Translations under genes and position numbers: made by a program
The notes under the pieces: model-generated
Told to the model about the DNA's origin: nothing
Database searches by the model: none
The model's input: only the letters and a program-made list of their open reading frames with translations
Shown here: piece by piece, positions 24,585 through 35,669 of the stretch
Position numbering within the stretch: position 1 is the first letter of the stretch
Layout of the letters: every line of letters starts with the position of its first letter
DNA from: Homarus americanus
Taxonomy: Eukaryota; Arthropoda; Malacostraca; Decapoda; Nephropidae
DNA length: 64,000 nt
Direction of reading: 5' to 3'
Assembly (NCBI RefSeq): GCF_018991925.1
Contig: NW_024725489.1
Span: 5,399,614 to 5,463,613 of the forward strand

Positions 24585-25080
24585 GGTCTATTACCATATT
24601 ACAGGACTACTAGCTACACCATATGGCAATCTTTTAGGGCAAAAAAGTCCTAAATGTGTGTTTATTGGGCAATACTCCTGTGACTTATCATCCGTGACTA
24701 ACTGCTGAAATGCATGTTCCAAGTCAATTTTTTAAAAGATCTTACATCCTCCTAAAGCTTCAAACATATTTGGAGGGTTAGGGAGAGGGTGTTGTGCTAC
24801 TTGTAACTGAGGGTTTAGTGTTACCTTATAGTTTCCACATAATCAAACACCACCACCCTTTTTTGCTACTGAACTAAAGGTGAACCACAAGCTGAGTAGG
24901 TTACTCTTTTCCATGTCTTTTCTGCTTCTTACCTCTTAATTTCATGTTCAACTGACGTCTTTAAAGCATAAGGAATAGGACTAGGAGCAAGAAATTTGCA
25001 TGTTGCTTCTGGTTTCAGTGCCAAAGTAGCCTTAACATTTTTCACAGTATACTGTACCAAGTCCATCAGTAAATAACTCC

Positions 25081-25515
25081 TCATTTAAAGGAAAGGCTGC
25101 CTTTTGCTCTTGCTTTAGAACATACAAAAATATTTGACCAATTTAATGTTAAATGTTTCAAGCAATCTAAACCCATCAATGTCTGACCTTTAACAATGGT
25201 GATGGGCAGGTATTTTACTGTTTGTTGGCCACATTGAACATTTACCTTGGTAGAACCAATTACTTCTATATTGTGACAGTTATAAACCCTTAGAACTATG
25301 TTGCTTGGTTCTATAAATATATCAGGAATTTTACATGCAGTCTGTTCAGACATTACTGACACATCTGCTGTTGTGTCAAGTTGCATGATAAAAGGTAGTT
25401 GTTTTCCGAGAGTTACACATGTTATTGAAATGACCTCTGTGACCACAATTATGGCATTTCTTATCAGTTGCTGGGCATTTTTCCCTATCACTGGGATGTT
25501 GACCTTTTCTACCAC
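25081..25515 (-). pseudogene. Retroviral-type aspartic protease remnant
   Basis: The frame has the flap-like order of a gypsy protease: FIMQLDTTADVSVMS, then later MGLDCLKHL. The active-site triplet expected as DTG or DSG reads DTT, which would probably disable the enzyme. The frame overlaps the end of gag. Confidence 0.7.
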
Positions 25516-26028
25516 ACCTGAAACATTGTCTAGGTCTAGGTTTAGATTCTCTGAATGAGCTATGTTGTTGTAAATGTATATTAGGAGATTGTTTTCCCTT
25601 AAATTTCTCTTGTGCTTTCATATTTCTACCTTTTTGCCATGGTTTTTGCTGTCTACTGGTGCTGGTTGAAACTCTGTTGACCTGTGAATCATTATGTGAT
25701 CTACCCTCAATAGTCTAAGCTTGAGAATTGGCTGCTTCTAATGCTCTGGCAATTCCCAAAATCTTATCTAATGTTAGGTTTTCTCCTGCGGCAACCGTTT
25801 CCTCAACTCATGAGAATTACACTTTTCAATCACCTGATCAATAATAACATCCTCAACATCAGTAAATTGACAAGTAGAGGCTAACTTTTTTAATTTGGTG
25901 ACAAAAGTATCAACAGATTCATTGGGATTATGAGTACATTTCCTGAACAAAATCTCTCGTACCTCACTTTTATTTTCGGAGAAAAGTAGTTGTTCAGGGC
26001 TTCTGTGGCACCTCAGGTCCAGCAACAT
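25376..26028 (-). pseudogene. Gag remnant with two CCHC zinc knuckles
   Basis: Two minus-strand frames, 25,774-26,028 and 25,376-25,621, form a Gag-like capsid piece (TFVTKLKKLASTCQF) and a nucleocapsid with two knuckles (CFRCGRKGQHPSDREKC and CHNCGHRGHFNNMC). The knuckles bind genomic RNA in this family. The link between the two frames is broken by stops, so the gene is dead. Confidence 0.8.
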
Positions 26029-26130
26029 GCACCAATAAGGCGCGCTTCTGCTCCTCCTTCGTGACTCCTGTGGCTATCAGGTAAAACTCAAAAGAAGAAC
26101 TCTATTTCTTCCACCTCTGAGCCACCAAAC

Positions 26131-26431
26131 TTGGTTGGTGCCAGACGCACGTTCTCGTCTCGGGGGCTCGTTACCGCTCGTCGCCACTGTTTTTTCTTCA
26201 CAGCTCACCTGAAATACGCATTATATAATGTGTTGTACGCTGCTACATGTTGTACACTCAAGGCTAATATATCCCATCATCTTTGCCCGATGACGCAGGA
26301 TAAAAAGAGATACTTTCTACCATAATGCTGTTATCATGAGGTACACGAGGAGGAGACTCGGCTATAAGTGCTTAAACATAATACCTGTACTTGAGATATA
26401 AACAAAGTGAAAACAGAAGAGCATCGATCAG
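26131..26431 (-). mobile_element. Possible 5' LTR/leader of the gypsy element
   Basis: Read on the minus strand it ends in TGGCACCAACCAAGTTTGG just upstream of gag, a position typical of a primer-binding site. No second copy is seen at the other end, so the call is by position only. Confidence 0.35.
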
Positions 26432-26478
26432 GTACTATAAATGCATTGACAAAGAAACTGAAATCGGTGACCAATATA

Positions 26479-27277
26479 CAGTGACCCCTCGTTTAACGAA
26501 CGCCTCGGTTAACGAAATTTCGGTTAACGAACTGCCTTACGAACCGACCTCAACATGTTTTCGCTTGCACTGACTGGGCAACCAGCTTTAGTATCAGTCC
26601 GCCAATACATTAATCGGTTCTAGGGCTTAAATTCCTTACTATTTTAGTAAATATCAAGAAATTTATACTATTCAAAAAATTTTAAAAGTTTAATATTTAA
26701 TTTTTTTGTCATTTTAACAATTATTGAACATAATTGAAGGTAAAGTGACTAGTTTAATGCGCGGCATCCAGCCTCTTAACACAGCAAACAGGCGTTAGTC
26801 TCTCTCTCTGTTTTCACTGGAGGTAACATCTTGCTTGAGACTCTCTTCAACTAAACGTTTTTTTTTCTGTGTTTCCAAGCAAATTATTGGTCATTTTGAA
26901 ATATATTTTTCATATTGACAATATATAATGCAGTGCAGTGTTGATTTAAAGAAAATAATCGTGAATTTTACCAAGAGAGCTAAAATTTTATGGGTGAAAT
27001 GGCGCCATGGGGTGACTTCTCTTCCACCCCAATGCCTTCTCTTCTTCCTTCTCCTCCACCCCCATTCTAAATCCCATCATCATCATCCAGGAGCCTTCTA
27101 CATACACACCTCAAAGTAAGTGAACTTTTCTACCATTTTTGTTGAATTTAGGAAATTTTCGGTGAGCTGGAACCAATTACCCAAAAACCCATTGAAACAA
27201 TGGTTTCAGTTAACGAACTTTTCGGTTAACGAACGACCTTCTGGAACGGATTGGGTTCGTTAACCGAGGGGTCACTG
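26479..27277. mobile_element. Complete pogo-like MITE, family 1
   Basis: 799 bp, flanked by TA on both sides. The ends are CAGTGACCCCTCGTTTAACG and the inverted CGTTAACCGAGGGGTCACTG. The subterminal region repeats the TTCGGTTAACGAAC motif. No transposase frame. TA target sites and CAG ends fit the pogo/Tigger group. Confidence 0.88.
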
Positions 27278-28065
27278 TATATAATACTAACCATCCCTGG
27301 GTCCCCTGGCATATTAGGCAGAATTAACTTACTTAAATATCTGGTACCAATGAAAGCAACTACAATAACTTGAAGCAGCATGGTGTAATTTTACAGTTAC
27401 CTGTGGACATGAGAGTACGATCGGTTCTTGCACAGAAACATATTTATTCTTCACTGTCAATTCTCTGCCACATTTTGAACACTTGTGTGTCTTGACAACT
27501 AGTTATTGTTCATAGATGAATTCTTGTAGACGATCTTCATCCTCTACAAGCACAGATTGCTTGTGATACGACACTGAACACTACGTGATAAGGATGCCAT
27601 TGAAAAATGTTATGTCTCCTATCTCGGTCCTCTTCATTAAAGTAGAGTAATAAGTACAGTATATAAATACTGTATACAATACACTACAGGGTACACTTAG
27701 AATCCAGCACTACTCGAAAGGTATTAGAAATTAATCCAAATCCATCATATGGGTTTTGAGTCCAACAATACGACCCTCATTATTTATAAAAAGAAGAGGT
27801 TATAGGCTGATTTTCCTGTCATTAACAGATCCCTCAAAATTCATTACCAAATGAAGTGTTTCAACACCATTTGTTTGATTTTTATTAACAGTACAGTCAA
27901 ACATTTTTTTATATATTAAAGAAAACTGTAATTAGCCAAATAGCTTACCTTTATTTACAGTAAGTATGGTCAATAAAATTGTTTGCAGTGAAGTAATATT
28001 TAAGTAATGAAAGGCAGCAATATCAACACTACCCTCCTCCAAGTTCACCCCTATGATCACACATG

Positions 28066-28091
28066 TTAACTGTGAATATATTCACAGTTAA
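28066..28091. repeat. Perfect 26-bp palindrome
   Basis: Each half is TTAACTGTGAATA, and the two halves meet with no spacer. It could form a small cruciform or bind a dimeric factor, or it may be chance in AT-rich DNA. Confidence 0.8.
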
Positions 28092-29419
28092 TACTGTACC
28101 AAATAATTTTCATTCATTACCAGACAGATTTTTAATTACCAAATTGCCACCCCAAACAGTACAGTATCTACCAGTGTCCACCTTGCGTGATGCTACACTG
28201 AAGCAGCTGCACAACCTATACTTCTCTGATATAGTTATGTTTGCCCAATTGCATCAGCACTGTAAAAAATGAGTTCTGTAATGCATTCACCGAGTTAAAA
28301 CTAATTTGTGTAATGAAAACACTTGTGATAAGAGAACAGACTGTATCAAACTACTGTATGAAATTTAGTACCTAAGACATAATGAAATTAATAAAATGTA
28401 AATTTGGTACAGTACTTCAGGGAAGGTGGTGAGGGCTGGTGGGCTGAGTAAGGGGCATCATTAGTATTAGCAAGAAAAGGTTTAATATAATTAAAATAGA
28501 ATATCTGTAAAAGAATATGTAAAGTGTGAACATTCATATAGTGAAGGATATCTGTGCTGTAGTGGGAAGTAATAATAATGTACTACAGTATACTGTATGA
28601 TATTTAAAGTGTATGAGTTATGCTTCTGAATATATTTTCACCGTGTTGGAATATATTGGGCCAATTATACACACCACATGTACAAAATTAAGGTAGGTGT
28701 ATATACTGAGTAAGGTACAGCTTGTGCAAGGAATACAAACTATACGAAAACTATTATATTTCAGACATAAAGGTGGGAGAGGGTGGATGTAACAAAGGGA
28801 CATCAGAAGGCCGTCCCACACAGACATCTCTCACCACAATCTACAAAACAGGAGGCAGAACAGGTCAAGAACAGTCCCTTAAAACTGTACAATAAGTCAG
28901 TGTGAGGATTAGTGAATACTGTATCTTCAGGAGAAGTTTGTAAGCATGATTAATGTTAATTGTCAACTGTGTAAATCATAAGTTACAAATATGAAAGTCA
29001 AGTTAGTGATCCTTGGAAACTGAGGATGAAAAGAAGGTTCACACAAGTGAATCTTTCTCCTGAAAATATTGCACTGTTAAATGTTGTTTAAATACAACAT
29101 GATGATTATTGTAATGTTTTACCTTAAACAAGACCTTGTGACTAATGCTTGTGATCACTGGTGAGAAAGTTCCAATACAGTACAGTACATAAATGTGGCA
29201 AGTGTTTGTCTCCACTGCTTGTGTACTGTTGAGATAAAGTTAACTTTTGGTTAAGGTTTCCTTGTGCAAGAGTAACCTCCATAACCACCTACATGTGGTG
29301 ACTTATGAATAGGAACCATTTACCTGTGACGACTGGGATTTATATTGTTTCTATACTTTGAGTATAATATCTCAATGGTCTGTCCATTGATGAAATATTA
29401 TTTTGTACAAACTTTTGTA

Positions 29420-29427
29420 AATTACAG
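29420..29427 (+). promoter_or_regulatory. Predicted splice acceptor before the zinc-finger ORF
   Basis: A pyrimidine-containing stretch followed by ATTACAG directly upstream of GTTTGTAAAAAATGG. It supports a spliced 5' leader. The tract is weak, so an unspliced transcript is not excluded. Confidence 0.45.
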
Positions 29428-29437
29428 TTTGTAAAAA

Positions 29438-32038
29438 ATGGCTGATTTTGTTGGTCAAATGGCCAGACATGATGACGAGGGAAAGTGTCTGTGTGTATAT
29501 TGTGGTAATGATGCTTTACAAACGCATACCTATATGACTGAACACGCTGATGTGATAGATATTAAATATGAAGAAGTTGATGAAAGCTTTGACAGTAACT
29601 GTGAAACAACACAACATGTGGCTCTGCTTGCTGAGAAAGATATCAAGTGTGAAGCATTTGATGTAAGTTATAACAGTAACTCTGATGAGACACAACATGT
29701 GACTGTTGATGGGAAAGATATCAAGTGTGAAGCATTTGATGTAAGTTTTAACAGTAACTCTGATGAGACACAACATGTGACTGTTGCTGAGAAAGATATC
29801 AAGTGTGAAGCATTTGATGTAAGTTTTAACAGTAACTCTGATGAGACACAACATGTGACTGTTGCTCAGGAAAATGTTAAATGCCAAGAAATTGGTAAAT
29901 GTTATAACAGAGAGAATCAGCTGAAGGAACATATGGTACACATTGAGAACAATTTGGAGTGTGGTAAAAGGATTTATTCACAGTACAATCATGTAAATCA
30001 GCATTTGGATATGCTCACTGCAGAGAAAAAATATAAGTGTGAAGAGTGTAGGAAAAGTTTTTCCAGATATGGCGATCTGAAGAAACATTTGCTTATACAC
30101 ACTGGTGAGAAACCTTTTAAGTGCGAAGAGTGTGGTAAAAAAATTTCCAGAAAGAGTAATCTGAAGAAACACAGGGATATACACACTAAGAAAACTTCTA
30201 AGTGTGAAGAGTGTGGTAAAAGATTTTCTAGAAAGAGCGATCTGAGCAAACATTTGCTTATACACACTAATGAGAAACATTATAAGTGTGAAGAGTGTGG
30301 GAAAAGTTTCTGCACAAAGAATAGTCTGAAGAAGCATTTGGTTGTACACACTGATGAGAAACTTTTTAAGTGTGAAGAGTGTGGCAAAGGTTATTATCTA
30401 AAGAATGAGCTGAAGGTACACATGCTTGTACACAAAGGTGAGAAACCTTTTAAGTGTGAAGAGTGTGGTAAAGGTTTCTATACAGAGAAGAGTCTGAAGA
30501 AGCATTTGGTTGTACACACTGGTGAGAAACCTTTTAAGTGTGAAGAGAGTGGGAAAGGTTTCTATGCAAAAAACAGTCTGAAGAAGCATTTGGTTGTACA
30601 CACTGGTGAGAAACCCTTTAAGTGTGAAGAGTGTGGGAAAGGTTTCTATACAAAGAACAGTCTGAAGAAGCATTTGGTTGTACACACTGGTGAGAAACCC
30701 TTTAAGTGTGAAGAGTGTGGGAAAGGTTTTTCCAGAAAGGAAGATCTGAAAAATCATTTGCCTAGACACACGGGTGAAAAAATTTTTAAGTGTGAAGAGT
30801 GTGGCAAAGGTTTCTATGTAGAGAAAAGTCTGAAGAAGCATTTGGTTGTACACACTGGTGAGAAACCCTTTAAGTGTGAAGAGTGTGGGAAAGGTTTTTC
30901 CAGAAAGGAAGATCTGAAAAATCATTTGCCTAGACACACGGGTGAAAAAATTTTTAAGTGTGAAGAGTGTGGCAAAGGTTTCTATGTAGAGAAAAGTCTG
31001 AAGAAGCATTTGGTTGTACACACTGGTGAGAAACCCTTTAAGTGTGAAGAGTGTGGGAAAGGTTTTTCCAGAAAGGAAGATCTGAAAAATCATTTGCCTA
31101 GACACACGGGTGAAAAAATTTTTAAGTGTGAAGAGTGTGGCAAAGGTTTCTATGTAGAGAAAAGTCTGAAGAAGCATTTGGTTGTACACACTGGTGAGAA
31201 ACCCTTTAAGTGTGAAGAGTGTGGGAAAGGTTTTTCCAGAAAGGAAGATCTGAAAAATCATTTGCCTAGACACACGGGTGAAAAAATTTTTAAGTGTGAA
31301 GAGTGTGGGAAAGGTTTCTATACAAAGAACAGTCTGAAGAAGCATTTGGTTGTACACACTGGTGAGAAACCCTTTAAGTGTGAAGAGTGTGGGAAAGGTT
31401 TTTCCGGAAGGGCAGTTCTGAAAAATCATTTGCCTAGACACACGGGTGAAAAAAATTTTAAGTGTGAAGAGTGTGGCAAAGGTTTCTATGTAGAGAACAG
31501 TCTGAAGAAGCATTTGGTTGTACACACTGGTGAGAAACCCTTTAAGTGTGAAGAGTGTGGGAAAGGTTTTTCCAGAAGGGCAGTTCTGAAAAACCATTTG
31601 CTTAGACACAATGGTGAAAAAAATTTTAAGTGTGAAGAGTGTGGCAAAGGTTTCTATGTAAAGAACAGTCTGAAGGAGCATTTGATTGTACACACTGGTG
31701 AGAAACCTTTTAAGTGTGAAGAGTGTGGTAAAGGTTACTATGCAAAAAACAGTCTGAAGAAGCATTTGATTGTACACACTGGTGAGAAACCTTTTAAGTG
31801 TGAAGAGTGTGGTAAAGGTTTCTATGCAAAAAACAGTCTGAAGAAGCATTTGGTTGTACACACTGGTGAGAAACCTTTTAAGTGTGAAGAGTGTGGGAAA
31901 GGTTTCTATGCAAAAAACAGTCTGAAGAAGCATTTGGTTGTACACACTGGTGAGAAACCCTTTAAGTGTGAAGAGTGTGGGAAAGGTTTCTATGTAAAGA
32001 ACAGTCTGAAAAGGCATTTGGTTAGACACACTGATTGA
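29438..32038 (+). CDS. C2H2 zinc-finger protein with 24 tandem fingers
   Basis: 866 residues in one open frame. A splice acceptor (TTTTGTAAATTACAG) ends at 29,427, ten bases before the ATG, so this is probably the terminal coding exon with upstream untranslated exons. Residues 1-40 hold a poor CxxC motif. Residues about 45-195 contain four 26-residue repeats that look like decayed fingers, then two more partial ones. From about residue 196 to the end are 24 classical fingers (28-residue period, TGEKPFKCEECGK linkers). Finger 7 has CEES in place of CEEC, so 23 keep all four ligands. Most alternate between two types: FYVEKSLKKHLVVH and FSRKEDLKNHLPRH. Such arrays bind DNA in the nucleus. No KRAB, BTB, ZAD or SET domain is visible. 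The array continues past the stop as decayed fingers, so the gene could be a truncated survivor or a processed gene family member. Confidence 0.85.
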   Translation: MADFVGQMARHDDEGKCLCVYCGNDALQTHTYMTEHADVIDIKYEEVDESFDSNCETTQHVALLAEKDIKCEAFDVSYNSNSDETQHVTVDGKDIKCEAFDVSFNSNSDETQHVTVAEKDIKCEAFDVSFNSNSDETQHVTVAQENVKCQEIGKCYNRENQLKEHMVHIENNLECGKRIYSQYNHVNQHLDMLTAEKKYKCEECRKSFSRYGDLKKHLLIHTGEKPFKCEECGKKISRKSNLKKHRDIHTKKTSKCEECGKRFSRKSDLSKHLLIHTNEKHYKCEECGKSFCTKNSLKKHLVVHTDEKLFKCEECGKGYYLKNELKVHMLVHKGEKPFKCEECGKGFYTEKSLKKHLVVHTGEKPFKCEESGKGFYAKNSLKKHLVVHTGEKPFKCEECGKGFYTKNSLKKHLVVHTGEKPFKCEECGKGFSRKEDLKNHLPRHTGEKIFKCEECGKGFYVEKSLKKHLVVHTGEKPFKCEECGKGFSRKEDLKNHLPRHTGEKIFKCEECGKGFYVEKSLKKHLVVHTGEKPFKCEECGKGFSRKEDLKNHLPRHTGEKIFKCEECGKGFYVEKSLKKHLVVHTGEKPFKCEECGKGFSRKEDLKNHLPRHTGEKIFKCEECGKGFYTKNSLKKHLVVHTGEKPFKCEECGKGFSGRAVLKNHLPRHTGEKNFKCEECGKGFYVENSLKKHLVVHTGEKPFKCEECGKGFSRRAVLKNHLLRHNGEKNFKCEECGKGFYVKNSLKEHLIVHTGEKPFKCEECGKGYYAKNSLKKHLIVHTGEKPFKCEECGKGFYAKNSLKKHLVVHTGEKPFKCEECGKGFYAKNSLKKHLVVHTGEKPFKCEECGKGFYVKNSLKRHLVRHTD

Positions 32039-32325
32039 GAAACTTTACAATGAGAAGAGTGGTAAAAAAATTCCATAAAGGATCGTCTCAAGAGACTTAG
32101 GTGTGTGCACACTGGTGAAAAAAATTTTAAGTGTGAAGTGTGTGATAAAAATTTATTCCAGAAAGAGTGACCTGAAGCAACATGTGTGTATGCTGCACAC
32201 TGGTTAAAATATTTATTGTGAAGCGTGTGGTAATAGCTTTTCCACAAAGAAAGTGAAGACACACATTGTACACACTGGTGAGACAAATTGTACTTATGAA
32301 GAGTGTGGTAAAAGTGTTTGCTTTC
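32039..32325 (+). pseudogene. Decayed continuation of the zinc-finger array
   Basis: Directly after the stop, finger sequence goes on in shifting frames: TGEKNFKCEVCDKN near 32,112, CEACGNSFSTKK-like sequence near 32,218, and HTGETNCTYEECGKS near 32,270. Each has lost ligands, frame or both. It is cut off at about 32,325-32,335 by a CR1-like insertion. Confidence 0.88.
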
Positions 32326-32335
32326 ATTTTATATT

Positions 32336-32640
32336 TTGCTTTTTCCTCTTTGCCACTGATCAGCTCGTTAGCTGCTTGGGCGGTCGGTAACGTCTCTGTT
32401 ACGCACTATTGGCAAGTACTGGGCATACACTGGCTCTTGAATACTGTATATCGGAACCTACCCCAGTGTTGGTCAAGTCTGGCCTTGAATGAGATCACAC
32501 TCGGTGTCCTCACAACACTGGCAGATTGCTCCAAGTGTTCAAAATTCTCACTTCAACCTTGAGCTGTGACCCCTTGTGAGGTGGGCATCTAACTTCTTCA
32601 GGTATGTACATCCAATCAAGTAGTGCCCCCTGAGATGTTA
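32336..32640 (-). mobile_element. CR1-like 3' fragment inserted in the finger tail
   Basis: On the minus strand this matches about 54,690-55,090 of the full-length element, including the CCCAAGCGGCTAACGAGC-type 3'UTR end. It is 5'-truncated and has several indels, older than the copy at 9,164. Confidence 0.85.
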
Positions 32641-34557
32641 ATACAATAAATAATAAGAATTTTATTTTACATTGTTGAACTAAGCTTTTTGCTCATACAT
32701 TGAAATTTAGCGTATTATAGCAAAAATCCATCACAGAAAACTTTGTTATTATAATATTCTTAACCATTATCAAAATACCTTTAAAACTATCATAAAATTA
32801 CTAAAATTAATTATTAATATGAAATAAGTAAAATGAAAGATGAATCATGAAAAGGATTAATAATTAATCCTGAATACACGAGGGGAACCCTGGCCATGTA
32901 GAGACAGAGAGGCACCGCCACCAGACATAACATTACGCTCTCTCAATCACTCATTCTAGCATCATATTCTCACCCTCTTTGAGGTTAGTATTAATTGAAA
33001 ACTACTCCATACTATTTGTAAGACATCCTAGAATTGTGATTGAACCCGTGTTAAAGTGAAATTGTGTTATAATCATAATAATCGCAAGAAAACGGCTTGC
33101 CGGTGTTGTAAGCGCAAACGTCACTCAGATGGCCATCTTGATAAGAATTTAATTATCCTTAATAATCTTTAATTACTTTTCACATCTTTACTAATCCTTA
33201 AATGTTTCACCAATAATTTCCTTTATAACGTCTTTGTGGGTCACCTGATACCAGAATTAAATATGTTTAAGGAAAATTAATCTAGATAAACAATTAAAAG
33301 AATTTGATGCAATTTTTTCTTTATAGTAGCCGTATAGCGTTAATGTTAATCTGTTAACAGGGTATTAGTCCGGGAATAGAAAACCGGGTTGCAAACGCTG
33401 TCAAACCATCATTCATCAATTGGGTGTCAGTGCAGGAGTTACCGGCGACCACAGTGATACTGTAGTGGAAATTACGGCGACTGATGTCTTCCCTGTGTCG
33501 CCCCTAATCTACCTTCCGTCATCAATCCCCTGACTCCAAATCACTAATATGTGCAGCTGAGTTTTTTGTAAATGGTTAATTATATGAAATTCAATGACAA
33601 TTGCTATTGTAAACTTATATTGATATATCTCCAGCAACAATCCGTCCGCCCTCGTTAGCCAAATAAATTGTCTTTCATTACGTAATTATAAAAATCAATT
33701 AAGAATTATTTCCTCCTATTTCCATATATGAACAATACCATCATTATAAGCCATTAATTATAATCTTTCTTATTTCATGTAATCTAAGAAAAATTAATAA
33801 ACTATCACATGTTACGCTACCACCTCGAGTAAAGTATTAATTAAATACAATATTGTTACGCTACCAACTTCAGTTTATTATTCTTTTGTTATGCCATCAC
33901 TCCTCTTCATCAAGATTCTGCCACTTGTCAGAATAAGAGGTGAGGCTTGATCATGATAGCATTGAGAAACACCCCTGCCACTAGTGGTCACATCTATAAG
34001 CAGGGTAAACCTTATAACAATTTGTATCACCTCCCTCACGTTCTTAATAATAAGCCTCATGAACTTGAACTAAATGTGTTTCAGAATGAGAAGAAATCAT
34101 ACACTGCATAAATTAGTACAGTATAATAAAATTAAAGAATTATATACAAGGGACATGTAAAGGAAAAACAATGAAATATTGAGAGCCACAGCCTAAATCA
34201 ACCTAAGCCCTAGCATCAGCCTTGACTTGCCCTTGAACAATACAGAAAGTATTCACCACTTACCTCCACAATAATATCCTGAGTCCAGACCAACTGTCAC
34301 ACCAGCCAGGCACGTCTGCTTCTGCCCAGGTCTCCACCGGCTGAGTTAGTGACCAACACAGTGCTGATACCTTGTCTTCAATTATGGCACTATATTACTT
34401 AACTACCACACAAAATTACACTGATTTATTTACAACATACGTTATATCAATTAATATATATAACATTAAATAAGGATTACCTATATGAACAAAGTTATAT
34501 AGAATATAACCCTACTAATTGAACAAGCAGGGTAATTACCTCTGAACAGTTAAGATA
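32641..34557. other. Unassigned AT-rich spacer
   Basis: No gene recognised. The motif TGTTACGCTACCA occurs twice (about 33,809 and 33,855) and resembles an LTR terminus; a similar ACGCTACCA lies near 7,541. No LTR pair is demonstrable. Confidence 0.5.
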
Positions 34558-35400
34558 CAGTGGTCCCTCGGTTAACGAACACAATTCCTTCCAGGGGGTC
34601 GTTCGTTAACCGAATCCATTGTTTCAATGGGATATTGGGTAATTGGTTCCAGCTCACCGAAAAGTACATACAGTGTACGTACAAAGTAAAAAAAAAAATG
34701 CAGTAAAGTACACTTACTTTGAGGTGTGTGTGTAGAAGGTTCATGGTTGATGATGATGATGGGAATTAGAAGTGGGGGTGGAGGAGAAGGGAGAAGAGAA
34801 GGAAGTGAGGATGGAGGAGAAATCACCTTTCAGGGGACCCATGCTTGATGCCGTCATTTCACCGATAAAATTTTAAGTTCACTTGGTGTAATTCAAGATT
34901 ATTTTCTTTAAATCAACACTGCACTGCACTATATATTATCAATATGTTAACTAAATTTCAGAATGACCAATAATTTCAATGAAAAATGCAAAAATATTCA
35001 ATACATCAACAAATTAGATGTTCACTCCTCTGTCAACAGAGCCCAACTGATGCCTTGTGGCCGAGTCAAGCATCTGATGGCTGCACAAAAATCTAGTTCC
35101 CTGTACTGCATATGTTATCAATATGTTAAATAAATTTTAAAATGACTAATAATTTTAATATAAAAAATGAAAAAATATTAAAGAGCACAACTTTATTGAT
35201 ATTTACTCCAATGGAAATGAATGTAAACATAGAACAAATTACTGTACTGAATTGGCAGACTAGCCCATCAGCTGATGCTCACAACAAAACGTGATGTTCA
35301 TAAGGATTTCGTTAATCGAATTTTTTTTCATTAGCCGAATTGAAGATTCTTATGGAAGGTAATTCGTTAACCGAACCGTTTGTTAACCAAGGGACCACTG
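34558..35400. mobile_element. Complete pogo-like MITE, family 1
   Basis: 843 bp, with TA at both outer edges. The ends are CAGTGGTCCCTCGGTTAACG and the inverted CCAAGGGACCACTG. Its left 245 bp match the truncated copy at 21,124. There is no transposase, so it depends on enzymes encoded elsewhere. Confidence 0.9.
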
Positions 35401-35669
35401 TAATTACCTTTAAATCAAAATATATGCGGTGCTACATAACACTTTATATAACAGTTTAAGTGAAGTAACTCTAATTATTCTTGTTTATCATAAAATATTA
35501 CCCTTGATAACATCAATAAATAGCACTCATAAATAGTCTTTAATTATCATTAATATATATTATAGCTTTATATTAATTAAAAGGGTTGATATAATAAATC
35601 AGAACAATGGCATTACATATTTGATATATGGTGGCATAAAAAAATTATAATTCTTACATATATTTACAG

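Larger units (their letters stand above)
21394..26431 (-). mobile_element. Decayed Ty3/gypsy-type LTR retrotransposon
   Basis: Read right to left, remnants appear in the Ty3/gypsy order gag, zinc knuckles, protease, reverse transcriptase, RNase H, integrase. Every module is in a separate broken frame. A non-LTR fragment (22,555-23,215) interrupts the integrase. I could not find a pair of matching LTRs. The stretch 26,131-26,431 sits where the 5' LTR should be. A perfect 26-bp direct repeat flanks the locus (21,368-21,393 and 26,432-26,457). Confidence 0.85.
27278..29427. other. Unassigned spacer upstream of the zinc-finger gene
   Basis: AT-rich unique DNA. No exon is supported. The only structural feature is the palindrome at 28,066-28,091. 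Promoter and 5' exons of the zinc-finger gene may lie here or further left, but I cannot identify them. Confidence 0.5.

Noticed and set aside
26928..27119. 63-residue frame inside the MITE
   Set aside because: Lies within a non-autonomous element with no known domain; the sister copy at 34,558 does not keep it.
30398..32029. 543-residue minus-strand open frame across the zinc-finger array
   Set aside because: It is the mirror of an 84-bp periodic coding sequence; the plus strand has the clear zinc-finger motifs.
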